This document shows, in pieces, positions 1 to 8,194 of a stretch of DNA of 30,082 nt. Each line of letters begins with the position of its first letter. Positions within the stretch are counted from its first letter, which is position 1. The position numbers and the translations under genes are program-made. The stretch comes from a virus, in the IMG/VR virus record IMGVR_UViG_3300043395_001560, positions 1 through 30,082 of that record; one strand, 5' to 3'. Below the pieces are notes generated by a model. It was not told the origin of the DNA. It worked only from the letters and a program-made list of their open reading frames with translations, and did no database searches.

Positions 1-392
1 CCGATTTGTCCGTCAGCATTAGTGCCGCCGATGAAATCCTCCTCGAGAACAACAATGTTTTGCGAGACGAATAAGTCCGTCACGGACGCGATAAGGTTCG
101 CTGATGTTGGAGTTGCGAGAAGCGTGCCGACGCCAGTGCCAAGTCCGGAAACGCCGGTGGAGATTGGCAGTCCGGTGCAGCTTGTCAGAGTCCCGCTTGA
201 TGGTGTTCCCAAAATCGGAGTTGTCAGCGTCGGACTTGTGAGCGTTTTGTTCGTAAGCGTCTGCGAACCTGTCAGCGTCACAAAAGCCGAGGGCATCGTG
301 ATTGTTGCAGCGGAAAGGTTTATAGTCCCGCCCGTCGCAGTGCCGTCAAGCGTTCCCTGAATCAGTCCGTTTTTTATAGGAAATTGAGCCAT
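1..392 (-). CDS. Tail fibre / receptor-binding-type protein, N-terminal part (runs off the window)
   Basis: The frame starts with ATG at 392 and stays open to the window edge, giving about 130 residues; the C-terminus lies outside. The protein starts MAQFPIKNGLIQGTLDGTAT and is extremely rich in Thr, Ser, Gly and Leu. It carries the phrase LTNKTLTSPTLTTPILGTPS followed by GTLTSCTGLPISTGVSGLGT. This repetitive TLTNKTL/GTPxSGTLT/GLPxSTGVSG wording is typical of phage tail-fibre and other virion-surface proteins with beta-structured repeats. It lies last in the tail cluster, one base after the stop of the preceding tail gene, where fibre genes usually sit. The host-binding region would be in the missing part. 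The tail-surface role is fairly secure from motif and position; the exact function is inference. Confidence 0.75.
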   Translation of the reverse strand, partial: MAQFPIKNGLIQGTLDGTATGGTINLSAATITMPSAFVTLTGSQTLTNKTLTSPTLTTPILGTPSSGTLTSCTGLPISTGVSGLGTGVGTLLATPTSANLIASVTDLFVSQNIVVLEEDFIGGTNADGQI

Positions 393-393
393 G

Positions 394-1506
394 TTAAAGC
401 GTTACTTTGTAGTCGAGGCGGTAATCAGTTGTCGCGTCTCCATTGAAATAAACCGTGAATCCCGTGGTAGCTTTATCGTCGATTGTTTGCGGCGACAATT
501 TTAATCCCGGCGAGCCTGCTCCGGTGTAGATGACTTCGAGGCTGATAATGTCATACGTCGAAGCCGAAAGCGCGGTGGAAAACGTAACCGTTGCCGAGTC
601 CGTTGTTGAAAGCGTTACGCTCCCTTCGCGGTAATTGCTGCTCGCTGTTCCAGACGGGAATGTCTGCCCGTCACGGTAAAGGCTATTGACTATTTCGAGC
701 GTGAACAGCGGCGAGATTTGCGGTGCCGTTCCATCGAGGTAAACAAGCTGCCCGTTGTATCCTACGCTCGCAATGTCTGTGTCTGTTTCCGGAACGCTTC
801 CCGCCGTCACCAATATTACGGTAAAGCCTGTCCCGTGAGGTGCGTGATTCCCTTTCAAGCCCCATTCCGAAAAGGTCACGGTCACGGTATCGGTTGCTAC
901 GGAATAACTAGAATTAAATGCAGTATCTATCGCGTCCCCTAGCGCAGTTGCTACCGTGCTGGCTGTCGCATTGTTCGCAACATTGATCTTGTGAAGCGTT
1001 CCTCCGCCTGACGATGGCGGCGTCACCGTGGTTCCAGTAGTCTCAAACCAGAATCGCGTGAAGTCCGTAGCGGTATAGTAAATGTCTATATACTGCCCGT
1101 CCAAACGCATGAGCGTATTGGCTAAACACTGGATTGTAATCTGTTCCTGCGCAAATCCTACGTTTGCGGCAAGTGCCTTCAAAAACACCGGGGCCGCGAA
1201 GTCAATGCTGCCTTCGTAATAATAGTCCCCGAGGTCATCTACCGTCGTGCGAGTGAATACGGGGGATGCAACAACGGGCGCAACGTCAAAGCGATTGTTT
1301 CCAGTAGACGGTTTAACAATAAGCTCAATGGACGGATCCGCGCCTAAGTCGAGATACCGCCGCGTATCTCCGCTTGCGCCACGATAGAAGCCAATCCGGA
1401 ACGTCTGTTGAGACGGCACGGGAACCGTCAACTTGTCCTGCAAAGCCGTGTCGAGTCCCGAAAGGTCGAGTAAATTGTTGTCGAGGTCCCAAGTAATCAG
1501 TGGCAT
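394..1506 (-). CDS. Distal tail / baseplate-associated structural protein
   Basis: 370 residues, rich in Thr, Ser, Gly and Asp, without a signal peptide or membrane segment. It looks beta-rich. The N-terminal ~130 residues (MPLITWDLDNNLLDLSGLDT onward) may be a tail-attachment domain. A Gly/Ser/Pro linker, PPSSGGGT, lies near the middle. The last ~70 residues (SVTLSTTDSATVTFST, then TGFTVYFNGDATTDYRLDYK) resemble the small beta-sandwich modules that often close phage fibre or baseplate proteins. It sits between two tail genes and directly before the fibre gene. The start follows an A-rich leader without SD. I recognise no specific family; the virion-tail role is inferred from position and composition. 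Confidence 0.6.
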   Translation of the reverse strand: MPLITWDLDNNLLDLSGLDTALQDKLTVPVPSQQTFRIGFYRGASGDTRRYLDLGADPSIELIVKPSTGNNRFDVAPVVASPVFTRTTVDDLGDYYYEGSIDFAAPVFLKALAANVGFAQEQITIQCLANTLMRLDGQYIDIYYTATDFTRFWFETTGTTVTPPSSGGGTLHKINVANNATASTVATALGDAIDTAFNSSYSVATDTVTVTFSEWGLKGNHAPHGTGFTVILVTAGSVPETDTDIASVGYNGQLVYLDGTAPQISPLFTLEIVNSLYRDGQTFPSGTASSNYREGSVTLSTTDSATVTFSTALSASTYDIISLEVIYTGAGSPGLKLSPQTIDDKATTGFTVYFNGDATTDYRLDYKVTL

Positions 1507-1533
1507 GGCTATGGTTTCTTCGTAGTCAAAAAA

Positions 1534-2349
1534 TCAGAGGAGTTCGCCGGTCAGAACGCTGCGGAGTTGTGCGCCGGTTGCGGCGTCGTAAATCGGGTGA
1601 GTTCCGTCGGCGAGCGCGTATGGCCACCATGTCTTCGGCGTGAGGTAGATTTCGATGTCACCGATTGCCGTTCCGCCTGTTCCCCAACGGATCGGAATCA
1701 CTTCGCCATCGATGGACATGGTCAAATCTCCATACGTTCCCGCCGCCGTGCTGTCGTAGGTCTGCCCGTCCATAAATCCGGGCGGTGATCCGGATTTCGT
1801 CCAAGCGACATTGATGAAGAAACCTATCTGCGGAATCATTTCCGCGTCGTCAATCGGCGGCTGCGTCGCCGTCATCTTATACTGCGGCGGATAGACTCCG
1901 TATGCACCGAACAGGTAAAGCGTCGGCGTGATTTGCAGCGTATCACCGCTGATGTCTATTTCGACTTGGTTCCCGAAAGCGTTCGATGTGATGATGTGCC
2001 CGTAAGGTGCCCGCTCGTATCCGTCGCACAGGTCGCGTTCGTCGGCGATGTATGCGGTATCCGTGTCTGGTCGTAGCGTGTCCGCGATGAAGAGTTCGAT
2101 ATTCTGCTCCGGAAAACCGTCTGATGGGTCGGTGCCGGTGATTTGCATGTTCCACGTCCTAACTCGCCAATACCACCGCACGCATTTCTGCACGCTGACA
2201 ACTTTCGGCCATCGTGTGAGTCCCGTTGCTGCGTCAAGCGTCGGCTGATATTCTCCCCGAAACGGGAAGAGTAACGCCATCGGGTCGGGCGGCTGAATTG
2301 TCGAAACAGCCTGCGCCGGGTCGGTAGGTAAAAAGTGAGGAACTCTCAT
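1534..2349 (-). CDS. Hypothetical distal tail protein
   Basis: 271 residues starting MRVPHFLPTDPAQAVSTIQP. The start codon overlaps the stop of the preceding gene as ATGA, which supports this start. It is rich in aromatic residues and proline (RWYWRVRTWNMQITGTDP, TLYLFGAYGVYPPQYKM, TPKTWWPYALADGTHP) and appears beta-rich, without transmembrane segments. It lies downstream of the tape measure gene among distal-tail genes, where tail-tip proteins are expected in lambda-like phages. I recognise no family. A tip or baseplate structural role is inferred only from position. Confidence 0.55.
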   Translation of the reverse strand: MRVPHFLPTDPAQAVSTIQPPDPMALLFPFRGEYQPTLDAATGLTRWPKVVSVQKCVRWYWRVRTWNMQITGTDPSDGFPEQNIELFIADTLRPDTDTAYIADERDLCDGYERAPYGHIITSNAFGNQVEIDISGDTLQITPTLYLFGAYGVYPPQYKMTATQPPIDDAEMIPQIGFFINVAWTKSGSPPGFMDGQTYDSTAAGTYGDLTMSIDGEVIPIRWGTGGTAIGDIEIYLTPKTWWPYALADGTHPIYDAATGAQLRSVLTGELL

Positions 2350-2600
2350 GCTGGCGGGTCGGGTTCAACCGTGATTAAGATGGGAATCATCGCTGGCACA
2401 ACTGCGCCGTTTGCGATGATGTAACAAAGCCGCTGAGACGAAAGCCCGATGGAAACGCTGCCGTCGGGGTTCTCTATGACTTCGGTTTGCCCTTGCAAAT
2501 CTTTCACGTCAGTCGAACGGCGCAACAAGTCTTTCAACCTAGCGCCGCTTAGCACGTATGTCTTTTTAACGTCGATATCCTGCCAGTGCGGTTTTTCCAT
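2346..2600 (-). CDS. Small hypothetical tail-region protein
   Basis: 84 residues starting MEKPHWQDIDVKKTYVLSGA. The middle part, QTEVIENPDGSVSIGLSSQR, is polar; the end is hydrophobic and Pro-rich (MIPILITVEPDPPA). It begins one base after the stop of the previous gene, and its stop overlaps the next start as ATGA, so it is firmly built into the tail operon. No family is recognised. It could be a tail-tip component or an assembly factor. Confidence 0.5.
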   Translation of the reverse strand: MEKPHWQDIDVKKTYVLSGARLKDLLRRSTDVKDLQGQTEVIENPDGSVSIGLSSQRLCYIIANGAVVPAMIPILITVEPDPPA

Positions 2601-2601
2601 A

Positions 2602-3285
2602 TTACTCCAAGGCTGGCACTACAATCCATTGCAGGCTTGTGGTTACTTCATAAACGTGCCCTTCCGCAATATCGCCGGGGCATCGGATGTTCAAATCGGT
2701 TCTCACCCATCCTTGAAAAAGTGGAGTGAGTGCCGGATAGAATCCGTTAAATGCCGTCTCGATTGCCGCGTTCTCACTCGCCTGTGTGCCGAGCGGGTTT
2801 GTGACTTCTTCGCCTGATTGCGCGAGCGATGGACGTTGCCCGATGAGGCAAAATACGTAGCTCAACGTGGGCTTCGGCTCGTTGATGATGCTTACGTAGT
2901 TCGTGCCCGGTTTGATGACGGCCTTCTGCTGGTAAGTCGTCGAGCGGATGCACGTCGGTTCTTTTGGCTTCGTGCCGAGCAAGCCGAGAAAGTTCGCCGT
3001 GATATGCGCCGTGCTTCCGTCGTCATACGTAATGTCGGCGGTGTCGAGGCACATATACTTGAAGACCTCCGACGGCCTGCCGTGCGACGTGTTGATGAGT
3101 CCGGCGATGAGTGCAATGTCGCGGTCGCTTCGCCCCGGCGTGAATAGCTTTTCGAGGTAGGTGCGAGCGTTCGAGCTTGCCACCTTGTAAACGCGTTGCC
3201 CTTGGTCGAATCCGCCGCCTTTCGTCCGCGTGAACGAAGGGCGGGCTTGCGGGAGAATTGTGAGTGTGCCGTGTTGAATGTCCAT
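2602..3285 (-). CDS. Hypothetical minor tail protein downstream of the tape measure
   Basis: 227 residues starting MDIQHGTLTILPQARPSFTR. Likely soluble and beta-rich, with two or three scattered Cys and no signal peptide. It is the first gene after the tape measure protein, where lambda-like and other long-tailed phages place a distal tail or minor tail protein that caps the tube. The sequence shows no family motif that I can name. The minor tail role is inference from gene order. Confidence 0.55.
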   Translation of the reverse strand: MDIQHGTLTILPQARPSFTRTKGGGFDQGQRVYKVASSNARTYLEKLFTPGRSDRDIALIAGLINTSHGRPSEVFKYMCLDTADITYDDGSTAHITANFLGLLGTKPKEPTCIRSTTYQQKAVIKPGTNYVSIINEPKPTLSYVFCLIGQRPSLAQSGEEVTNPLGTQASENAAIETAFNGFYPALTPLFQGWVRTDLNIRCPGDIAEGHVYEVTTSLQWIVVPALE

Positions 3286-3288
3286 ACT

Positions 3289-4734
3289 TTAGGCAACGGT
3301 CAATTTGTTGTTGAGCTTCACCATCTCCTTTTCGATTTTGTCGAGAAGCGTGACTGGTCGGTCGTCTTTCTTTTCGGGCGCGGCGATGTTCATTGCCGCG
3401 TCACCTTTGAGCGGCTTTGCGCCACGGTTTTCCGCGTCTTGCTTTTTGATTTTTTCCCGTGCGTCGAGGATGCGTTCTGCGCGTCGCCGGTCGCGCACTG
3501 CTTTGCGCTCTGCGCGAGCTTCGGCATTTGCGGCTGTCGAGCCTTTCATAATGCGCTGAATCTTCGCTTCGCGTGCTTCTGCGAGTCCGCCTTGCGCCTC
3601 GGTAAGGTCTGCGCGTGCTTCGTGCGCTGCTGCTGAATCCTTCCCGAAAAGTCTTTCGGCGACTGAGAATCGCGATTGCGCGTCAGAGACTCGCTTCTTT
3701 GCGATTGCGAGCTTTTCGTCTACGGTCATCAAGTCCTCTTTTGCGTCGGCCTGCTTTTGCAATGCCTTCGTTTCACGTTCCGATGCCGCCGTTGTCCGCT
3801 TCTCCTCATCGATGGATTTTTTGCGGTCTGCGATTTCCTGAAAAGCCTGTTGCCGCGCTTTTTCAGCGGCCTTGATTTCCTCGTCGCTCGCTTTCTTTGC
3901 TTCGGCTGCTTTTTCTTTCACTGCCTCGCTGAGGTCGCCAAGGTTTCTGACAACGGTTTCCGGGTTTGTCGCCTGCTCTTGTTCGGCCTTGTATTTGCTC
4001 CATCCATTTTTTGCGCCGGCAATAATGCCGCCGATTTTGTCGAGCACGGTGTCTTTCAACTGACTGCCCTTTGCCTCTGCCGCGTCAACTGCGTCGTCGA
4101 GAGCTTTGGCGTTCTCTGTCTTGATTGCGCCGGTAGCTGCCGCCATGCCTTCGCGAATTGATGCGCCGCCCTCCTTTAGCCCGCCGATGAGTTTCGCATT
4201 CTTCGTGCCGAAAATGTCCATGACGGCGGATGCCGCTTTGCCTTGGTCGGTGATTCCACGAATGCCGTCTGCGATTTTCAGAAAGAGCGTGAGCGTGTCC
4301 GCGTTCGCCGCTTCGTCTGCGCTGATTCCGAATTGCGCCATTTTCTTCGCGGCATCCTCGCTGCCGTTGCGAACTTCATCCTGCGTGATGATGAGCTTCA
4401 GCATTCCCTTCCGCAAATCTTCGCCGCTGACTCCGCTGCCTTGGAATACACGCTCGAGCTTGCTGAGGTTCTCCGCAGACACTCCAAGCTGGTCTTGCGC
4501 GTCGATGAGTTGCCCGGCACCGTCAACAGCGTTGAGGATTGCGCGGCCTGCCCGCGTTGCTCCCTGTGCAACGAGGTTTCCGCCGAGGACTGCGCCAAAC
4601 ATGCCGCCCTTGCCTCCGACGTTGAATGCTTTTTCTGTGTCACGACGGAATCTTTCAACTGACTGCCGGGCATTTTGAAGCCCTTTGTCCATCTTCGTTC
4701 CGTCTGCTTTGAGTGTGTAGGTTAATCCCGGCAT
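3289..4734 (-). CDS. Tail tape measure protein
   Basis: 481 residues, the longest gene of the tail block. The N-terminal ~75 residues (starting MPGLTYTLKADGTKMDKGLQ) lead into a Gly/Ala-rich hydrophobic stretch, GGMFGAVLGGNLVAQGATRA. The centre has a domain typical of tape measures (QDQLGVSAENLSKLERVFQG, followed by a region with GTKNAKLIGGLKEGG). From about residue 260 to 430 it is a long Lys/Glu/Ala/Arg-rich coiled coil. Tape measures set tail length at roughly 1.5 angstrom per residue, so this protein would imply a short tail of about 70 nm. Internal chaperone partners would be the genes just upstream. The assignment rests on length, coiled coil, motif style and position. Confidence 0.88.
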   Translation of the reverse strand: MPGLTYTLKADGTKMDKGLQNARQSVERFRRDTEKAFNVGGKGGMFGAVLGGNLVAQGATRAGRAILNAVDGAGQLIDAQDQLGVSAENLSKLERVFQGSGVSGEDLRKGMLKLIITQDEVRNGSEDAAKKMAQFGISADEAANADTLTLFLKIADGIRGITDQGKAASAVMDIFGTKNAKLIGGLKEGGASIREGMAAATGAIKTENAKALDDAVDAAEAKGSQLKDTVLDKIGGIIAGAKNGWSKYKAEQEQATNPETVVRNLGDLSEAVKEKAAEAKKASDEEIKAAEKARQQAFQEIADRKKSIDEEKRTTAASERETKALQKQADAKEDLMTVDEKLAIAKKRVSDAQSRFSVAERLFGKDSAAAHEARADLTEAQGGLAEAREAKIQRIMKGSTAANAEARAERKAVRDRRRAERILDAREKIKKQDAENRGAKPLKGDAAMNIAAPEKKDDRPVTLLDKIEKEMVKLNNKLTVA

Positions 4735-4735
4735 T

Positions 4736-5551
4736 TTATTGTTTCCGCTGTTGCTTCTGCGCGATGTAGTCGAGTGCCTTCGTGAGAGACTGCCTCATGC
4801 TTTGGTCGAATGCTTCCATTGCTCGCCTGTCGTCAATTTTCTGAGACACCCACGGAACGCCGCTTGTAAGTTTCGACTCTGCGCTTGTTAGTGTTTTGAT
4901 GAATTGCCCGTTTGCCGGTGCATCCGTGTGTCGAGTTATCCACTTTCCGACTCGTCCGGTTTTTCCGGATACTTGCTTTCCGGCGTTAATCCACGCGGCT
5001 TTTGTCCATCCGACTAGCTTCCGCTTTTTCGTGATGTATGCCTGCAATTCTTTTGGATTCAAAACCACGTCAGGCTTATTGCCTTTTGTCACGCGCCCGT
5101 TTCGCTTTGCCGCTTCGTGCTTTTTGCCGTCATCGAAAAGCATAACTTCCAGCCCTGCAAATTTACTTGTTCGCCTGAGTATCTGTTGAGCCTGCGGAAC
5201 GTCTCCGGCTTTCGCTGCTTTTGTAAATGCACGCGCCATGCTTTCGCCGGTCTTTCCGGCGTGCATTTGCTTTAGGCTGTTGATGATTTTACGGGCGTCG
5301 AGGTAAACACGATTGATGTCACGAAGCACGGCGGACTCGCCTAGACGCTTTGCATCAATCCCGCCGCCGTCCGGCTGGCCTGTTTTGATTCCTGCAACCG
5401 GCATCGTCCATTCCGCCAAGTATCGCGCCATCATCGGTGCGCGGTCTTGGATTATTTGCGCGGCTGTTTTGTTCGTAGCCTTTGCAAGCTCGTTCAAACT
5501 GCGCTTGATGTCGTCCGCGTAAACGTCGCCTCTGATTTGCAGGTCACTCAT
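4736..5551 (-). CDS. Hypothetical minor tail / tail-assembly protein
   Basis: 271 residues starting MSDLQIRGDVYADDIKRSLN. I chose this ATG over an in-frame one 87 bases upstream because it overlaps the preceding stop as ATGA. The protein is basic (many Lys and Arg) and mostly helical. It has a conserved-looking segment KKRKLVGWTKAAWINAGKQV and a Lys/Gln-rich end. It lies directly before the tape measure gene. Basic helical proteins here could be minor tail proteins (gpZ- or HK97-gp10-like) or part of the tail-assembly chaperone system. I cannot decide between these. Tail involvement follows from position. Confidence 0.55.
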   Translation of the reverse strand: MSDLQIRGDVYADDIKRSLNELAKATNKTAAQIIQDRAPMMARYLAEWTMPVAGIKTGQPDGGGIDAKRLGESAVLRDINRVYLDARKIINSLKQMHAGKTGESMARAFTKAAKAGDVPQAQQILRRTSKFAGLEVMLFDDGKKHEAAKRNGRVTKGNKPDVVLNPKELQAYITKKRKLVGWTKAAWINAGKQVSGKTGRVGKWITRHTDAPANGQFIKTLTSAESKLTSGVPWVSQKIDDRRAMEAFDQSMRQSLTKALDYIAQKQQRKQ

Positions 5552-6303
5552 TCCGGCACCTCCGCAAGTTCTCCGGCTTCGATGCGCCGCACGATGTCCG
5601 ATGTCTCTTTTTGGATCTCCGCGAGCATATCCGGGCAAACGATGCCAGCGGCTTTCTTTTCCCGTCGCACCATTGCTTTAGCCACGAGTGCGCGTGTCCG
5701 TTCCTCCGCGTCGATTTCCTCCTGCGTGCGCTCAACCGGCTCGTCGGTGAGCGCGATGTGGCTTTGCTCGTCGCGCAGTTCGCGCAAGCTCCAATAGAGC
5801 CACATGACTTTTGCAACGGGCCATCGGTAAAACAATTCGTCGAATGTGATCCCGGTTGTGCATGTGGTCAAAATCTGCGCGATGACGATGTGCGCGTAGG
5901 TCGAGCGGAGTTCCTTTGTTGGTCCTCCGTTGTCCAGAAACTTCACGAGGCGCGGGCTGCTCCCGTAGCAGGCGCGAACGTATTCGCCAAATCGCGTGCT
6001 CTCCGTGTCCACGTCGAGCGTCGCACATCGGGCGGTAAACTCATCCATCTCCTTTTCCGTTTCCGGAACGCCGATGTCGAGCGATGGAAATTGCTGGCTG
6101 CAAATCTTCGTTACCACTTCAAGCAAAGCGAAGTCGCCGAGGTCTTCGAGCATCACGATTTCGTCGCCAAGCGTTTCCTCCAATAGCTCCCGATGAAAAA
6201 GCGATAGCGGGCGAAGTAACCGCCCCATGCAAACAAACTCGCCAGCGTCTGCCCGGGCTTCAGCGGTGTGTGCGTTTGCGTATCTGGTGAACTTGGTGAG
6301 CAT
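5548..6303 (-). CDS. Hypothetical tail-assembly protein (possible chaperone)
   Basis: 251 residues starting MLTKFTRYANAHTAEARADA. It is acidic and helical, with Trp/Tyr-rich helices (ELFYRWPVAKVMWLYWSLRE) and a charged C-terminal tail. It sits between the putative major tail protein and the tape measure gene, separated by one gene from the latter, where tail-assembly chaperones usually lie. The start has no SD: it comes five bases after the T-run of a terminator hairpin, which is unusual and leaves some doubt about start or expression. The next gene overlaps its stop as ATGA in the -1 frame. No family is recognised with certainty. Confidence 0.55.
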   Translation of the reverse strand: MLTKFTRYANAHTAEARADAGEFVCMGRLLRPLSLFHRELLEETLGDEIVMLEDLGDFALLEVVTKICSQQFPSLDIGVPETEKEMDEFTARCATLDVDTESTRFGEYVRACYGSSPRLVKFLDNGGPTKELRSTYAHIVIAQILTTCTTGITFDELFYRWPVAKVMWLYWSLRELRDEQSHIALTDEPVERTQEEIDAEERTRALVAKAMVRREKKAAGIVCPDMLAEIQKETSDIVRRIEAGELAEVPE

Positions 6304-6304
6304 C

Positions 6305-6346
6305 TAAAAAAGTGGGCGGCACCGGAAACAGAAACCGATGCCGCCC
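6305..6346 (-). terminator. Rho-independent terminator after the putative major tail protein gene
   Basis: On the minus strand a 12-bp stem (GGGCGGCATCGG pairing with CCGGTGCCGCCC, one G-T pair) with a 9-base loop is followed by AC and six Ts. Stem arms are at 6314-6325 and 6335-6346. It lies in the 94-base gap between 6398 and 6303. It would cut transcription after the tail gene at 6398-6826 and reduce readthrough into the tape-measure genes, fitting high expression of a tail tube protein. Confidence 0.85.
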
Positions 6347-6397
6347 TGAACAGAACGCGGAGAACATGAAAACCCCGCGCCCAACACGAGAAGATGA

Positions 6398-6826
6398 TTA
6401 GCTAGGATTCTGCGCGGAGAGCGTCATGCCTGCGTTCCGGCGAAGCGTGAGCGGAAACATCGTCGCGTCGTCGTTGACGTATTCGCGCCCAGCTTCGTCG
6501 ATTTGCCAAACGCCATCGAGCTTCGCGTCGTCCGAGGTTGCAATCGTCACGATTGCGCCCTTCACGAGTCTTGCGCGGTCTGTGAATCCTGTCGGAAGTT
6601 TGAGCGAAAAAGAAAGCGTTTCCACGAGGTCAAAACTGCGCTCGCCGACTAGCACGCCGGACTCGTTTTCGTCCTCGTTCTTTTTGCGATAGTCAGGCTT
6701 GTAACTGACTGGCCCGACGATGCGGCACGTCGAGCCGATTGCCGCGCCTTCGCTATCAAGCGTTACGTCGGCTCCCGTGATTGGAAGCCCTTTTAGAAAT
6801 GCCCATCCGTGTGTAGTATCAGCCAT
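6398..6826 (-). CDS. Putative major tail (tube) protein
   Basis: 142 residues starting MADTTHGWAFLKGLPITGAD. It is a small, beta-rich, acidic protein without Cys-rich or membrane parts; major tail proteins of siphophages form such compact beta sandwiches that stack into the tube. It lies after the neck genes and is followed directly by a strong terminator, the usual arrangement for a high-copy virion protein. The length is at the short end for tube proteins. The leader is A/C-rich without SD. No signature motif is visible, so the call depends on position, size and the terminator; a tail terminator protein is an alternative. Confidence 0.5.
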   Translation of the reverse strand: MADTTHGWAFLKGLPITGADVTLDSEGAAIGSTCRIVGPVSYKPDYRKKNEDENESGVLVGERSFDLVETLSFSLKLPTGFTDRARLVKGAIVTIATSDDAKLDGVWQIDEAGREYVNDDATMFPLTLRRNAGMTLSAQNPS

Positions 6827-6853
6827 AGGTTTGATTATTTCACGTTGTCAAAA

Positions 6854-7558
6854 TCAAGTGAGGTTCGGCGAGTTTACGCCGTCGATTTCGAATTCGAAGT
6901 CTTGTGTGCGGAGGTCGCCCGACACGTTTGCCGACTCGCTCACGAATGCGATGCGCCACACGCTGATTGTGCCAAGGTCGTTGAGGTAGTCGATGAGGTC
7001 TGCGAAGTCGGCTGTCTGCCTGCGGTCGGCTGTCTCCATGAAGACGGGTGTACCTGCCGTGAATGTCGCCGTCGTCGTGAGCGTGATGTCGTATTGTGAG
7101 ATCGCAGGCAGTGGAACTATTGCGACGCTAGCGATGGTGTATTCGTTCCCGTTGATGCGTAGCAGATCGCCGGGCTGCGGTGCAGGGTCATCGAGCAACA
7201 AATAAGTGAGCCGGAAAACTGCGCTTGCGGTCGTGTTGTTCACGATGGTTCCGATGCGGAGGCTTTGTGAAATGATATCCACAAACTCGCCGCAATACTG
7301 GTCGATTGCCGTGCCTTTCATGTGCTCCGCGATGGTCACACGAAGCGTTGTCCGCATTGGTCCGCGAATCTCTCCGCGTCGGTCGCCGTCGCTCCACGGC
7401 ACGGATGAGCCCGAGTAAATTGCAAGCCACGGCGCGTTCGCTGCACCTGCCCGCTTCGGCGTGATGATGTCCACGCCGGAAAGCATGTTTGCCTTTGTCG
7501 CGGTGATGTAAGCGGCAATGCCGTCTTCGAGTCTCCTGCCGAGTCGCTGGAATGCCAT
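6854..7558 (-). CDS. Hypothetical neck / tail completion protein
   Basis: 234 residues starting MAFQRLGRRLEDGIAAYITA. Mixed alpha/beta, with a segment LLLDDPAPQPGDLLRINGNE and a polar C-terminus. It begins three bases after the stop of the preceding head-tail gene and precedes the putative tube gene. Lambda-like phages place tail completion and minor tail proteins (functional equivalents of gpZ and gpU) here. No direct motif supports a particular one. The role as a connector or tail terminator is inference from order. Confidence 0.5.
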   Translation of the reverse strand: MAFQRLGRRLEDGIAAYITATKANMLSGVDIITPKRAGAANAPWLAIYSGSSVPWSDGDRRGEIRGPMRTTLRVTIAEHMKGTAIDQYCGEFVDIISQSLRIGTIVNNTTASAVFRLTYLLLDDPAPQPGDLLRINGNEYTIASVAIVPLPAISQYDITLTTTATFTAGTPVFMETADRRQTADFADLIDYLNDLGTISVWRIAFVSESANVSGDLRTQDFEFEIDGVNSPNLT

Positions 7559-7561
7559 AGG

Positions 7562-7885
7562 TTACGAGTTCCGTGTGTCGAGGTTGATTTGATGCGTGTC
7601 GCCGTCGGTCTGAGTCTGGCCGATGACACGAAAAACTTTTCCGTCGCTCACTCGCGTAATCAGTGCGCCGTGCGTCGGTGCGGTTGCGAGGTCTGCCACG
7701 GCGACTTCGATGGTCGCGGTGATGCTTTCCATCACGCCGTGAACTTCAAGCTCCTGTGTGTAGCCGAGGGAGTTGAAATCGCACGGCACGTTTCCACCAA
7801 CGCCCGGAAAGGTGAAATTGACGGTGCCGAAAACTTCGGTTGTCGCCGTCCATCCGCGTTCCATATAGTCGTCGAATCGTGCCAT
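7562..7885 (-). CDS. Putative head-tail joining protein (gpFII-position)
   Basis: 107 residues starting MARFDDYMERGWTATTEVFG. Small beta-rich protein ending in GQTQTDGDTHQINLDTRNS. In lambda-like genomes the first small gene after the capsid block encodes the head-tail attachment protein (gpFII), and this length fits (lambda FII is about 117 residues). It starts the unit behind a strong terminator, so it probably has lower expression than the capsid genes. The start lacks an SD. The family match is by size, fold impression and position only. Confidence 0.55.
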   Translation of the reverse strand: MARFDDYMERGWTATTEVFGTVNFTFPGVGGNVPCDFNSLGYTQELEVHGVMESITATIEVAVADLATAPTHGALITRVSDGKVFRVIGQTQTDGDTHQINLDTRNS

Positions 7886-7905
7886 TGTGAAATCAAGGAG
7901 TAGTC

Positions 7906-7940
7906 AAAAAGAAAGAGGCTCGCCGTTTCCAGCGAGCCTC
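7906..7940 (-). terminator. Rho-independent terminator after the capsid block
   Basis: On the minus strand a perfect 9-bp stem (GAGGCTCGC / GCGAGCCTC, arms 7915-7923 and 7932-7940) with an 8-base loop is followed immediately by TTTCTTTTT. It lies 25 bases after the end of the gene at 7965 and before the start at 7885. It separates the capsid and its partner gene from the neck and tail genes. Confidence 0.9.
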
Positions 7941-7964
7941 CCCTGATGTTTCCTCCCAACCAGA

Positions 7965-8192
7965 TTATTCCTTCGCCTTTTTCTTCGGCGTCTCCGGTTC
8001 GCCGTCCGTTGATGGAGCGGGACCGGATGCTGCGCTCACCGGAGTGAGCGAGAAGCACGCTACACGCTCGCCGGTCTTTACCGTGCCGCGTGCGTCGATG
8101 ACGGTCTTGCGGTGGATTGCGCCCGGTTTTTCGGGTCCGACGATGATTTCGGACTCGCCGTTTGCTTTGGTTTTGAGCGTGATGAACTTCAT
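7965..8192 (-). CDS. Small hypothetical capsid-associated protein
   Basis: 75 residues starting MKFITLKTKANGESEIIVGP. The first part is beta-like; the end is low-complexity and charged (STDGEPETPKKKAKE). I chose this ATG, three bases after the capsid stop, over an in-frame start inside the capsid gene. It lies between the major capsid protein and a terminator, so it is co-expressed at high level. That placing suggests a decoration or head-completion protein, but no family is recognised. Confidence 0.6.
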   Translation of the reverse strand: MKFITLKTKANGESEIIVGPEKPGAIHRKTVIDARGTVKTGERVACFSLTPVSAASGPAPSTDGEPETPKKKAKE

Positions 8193-8194
8193 GC

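Noticed and set aside
3676-4678. Several long plus-strand frames opposite the tape measure gene, and similar ones throughout
   Set aside because: They mirror the codon bias of strong minus-strand genes, are rich in Ser/Arg/Phe/Cys low-complexity, and have no start context or family motif.
5548-5638. Possible -1 frameshift (CCAAAAAGAG) joining the 251- and 271-residue tail-region proteins, like lambda G-GT
   Set aside because: The site is not a standard slippery heptamer, the downstream gene has its own coupled ATG, and the proteins do not look like G/T chaperones.
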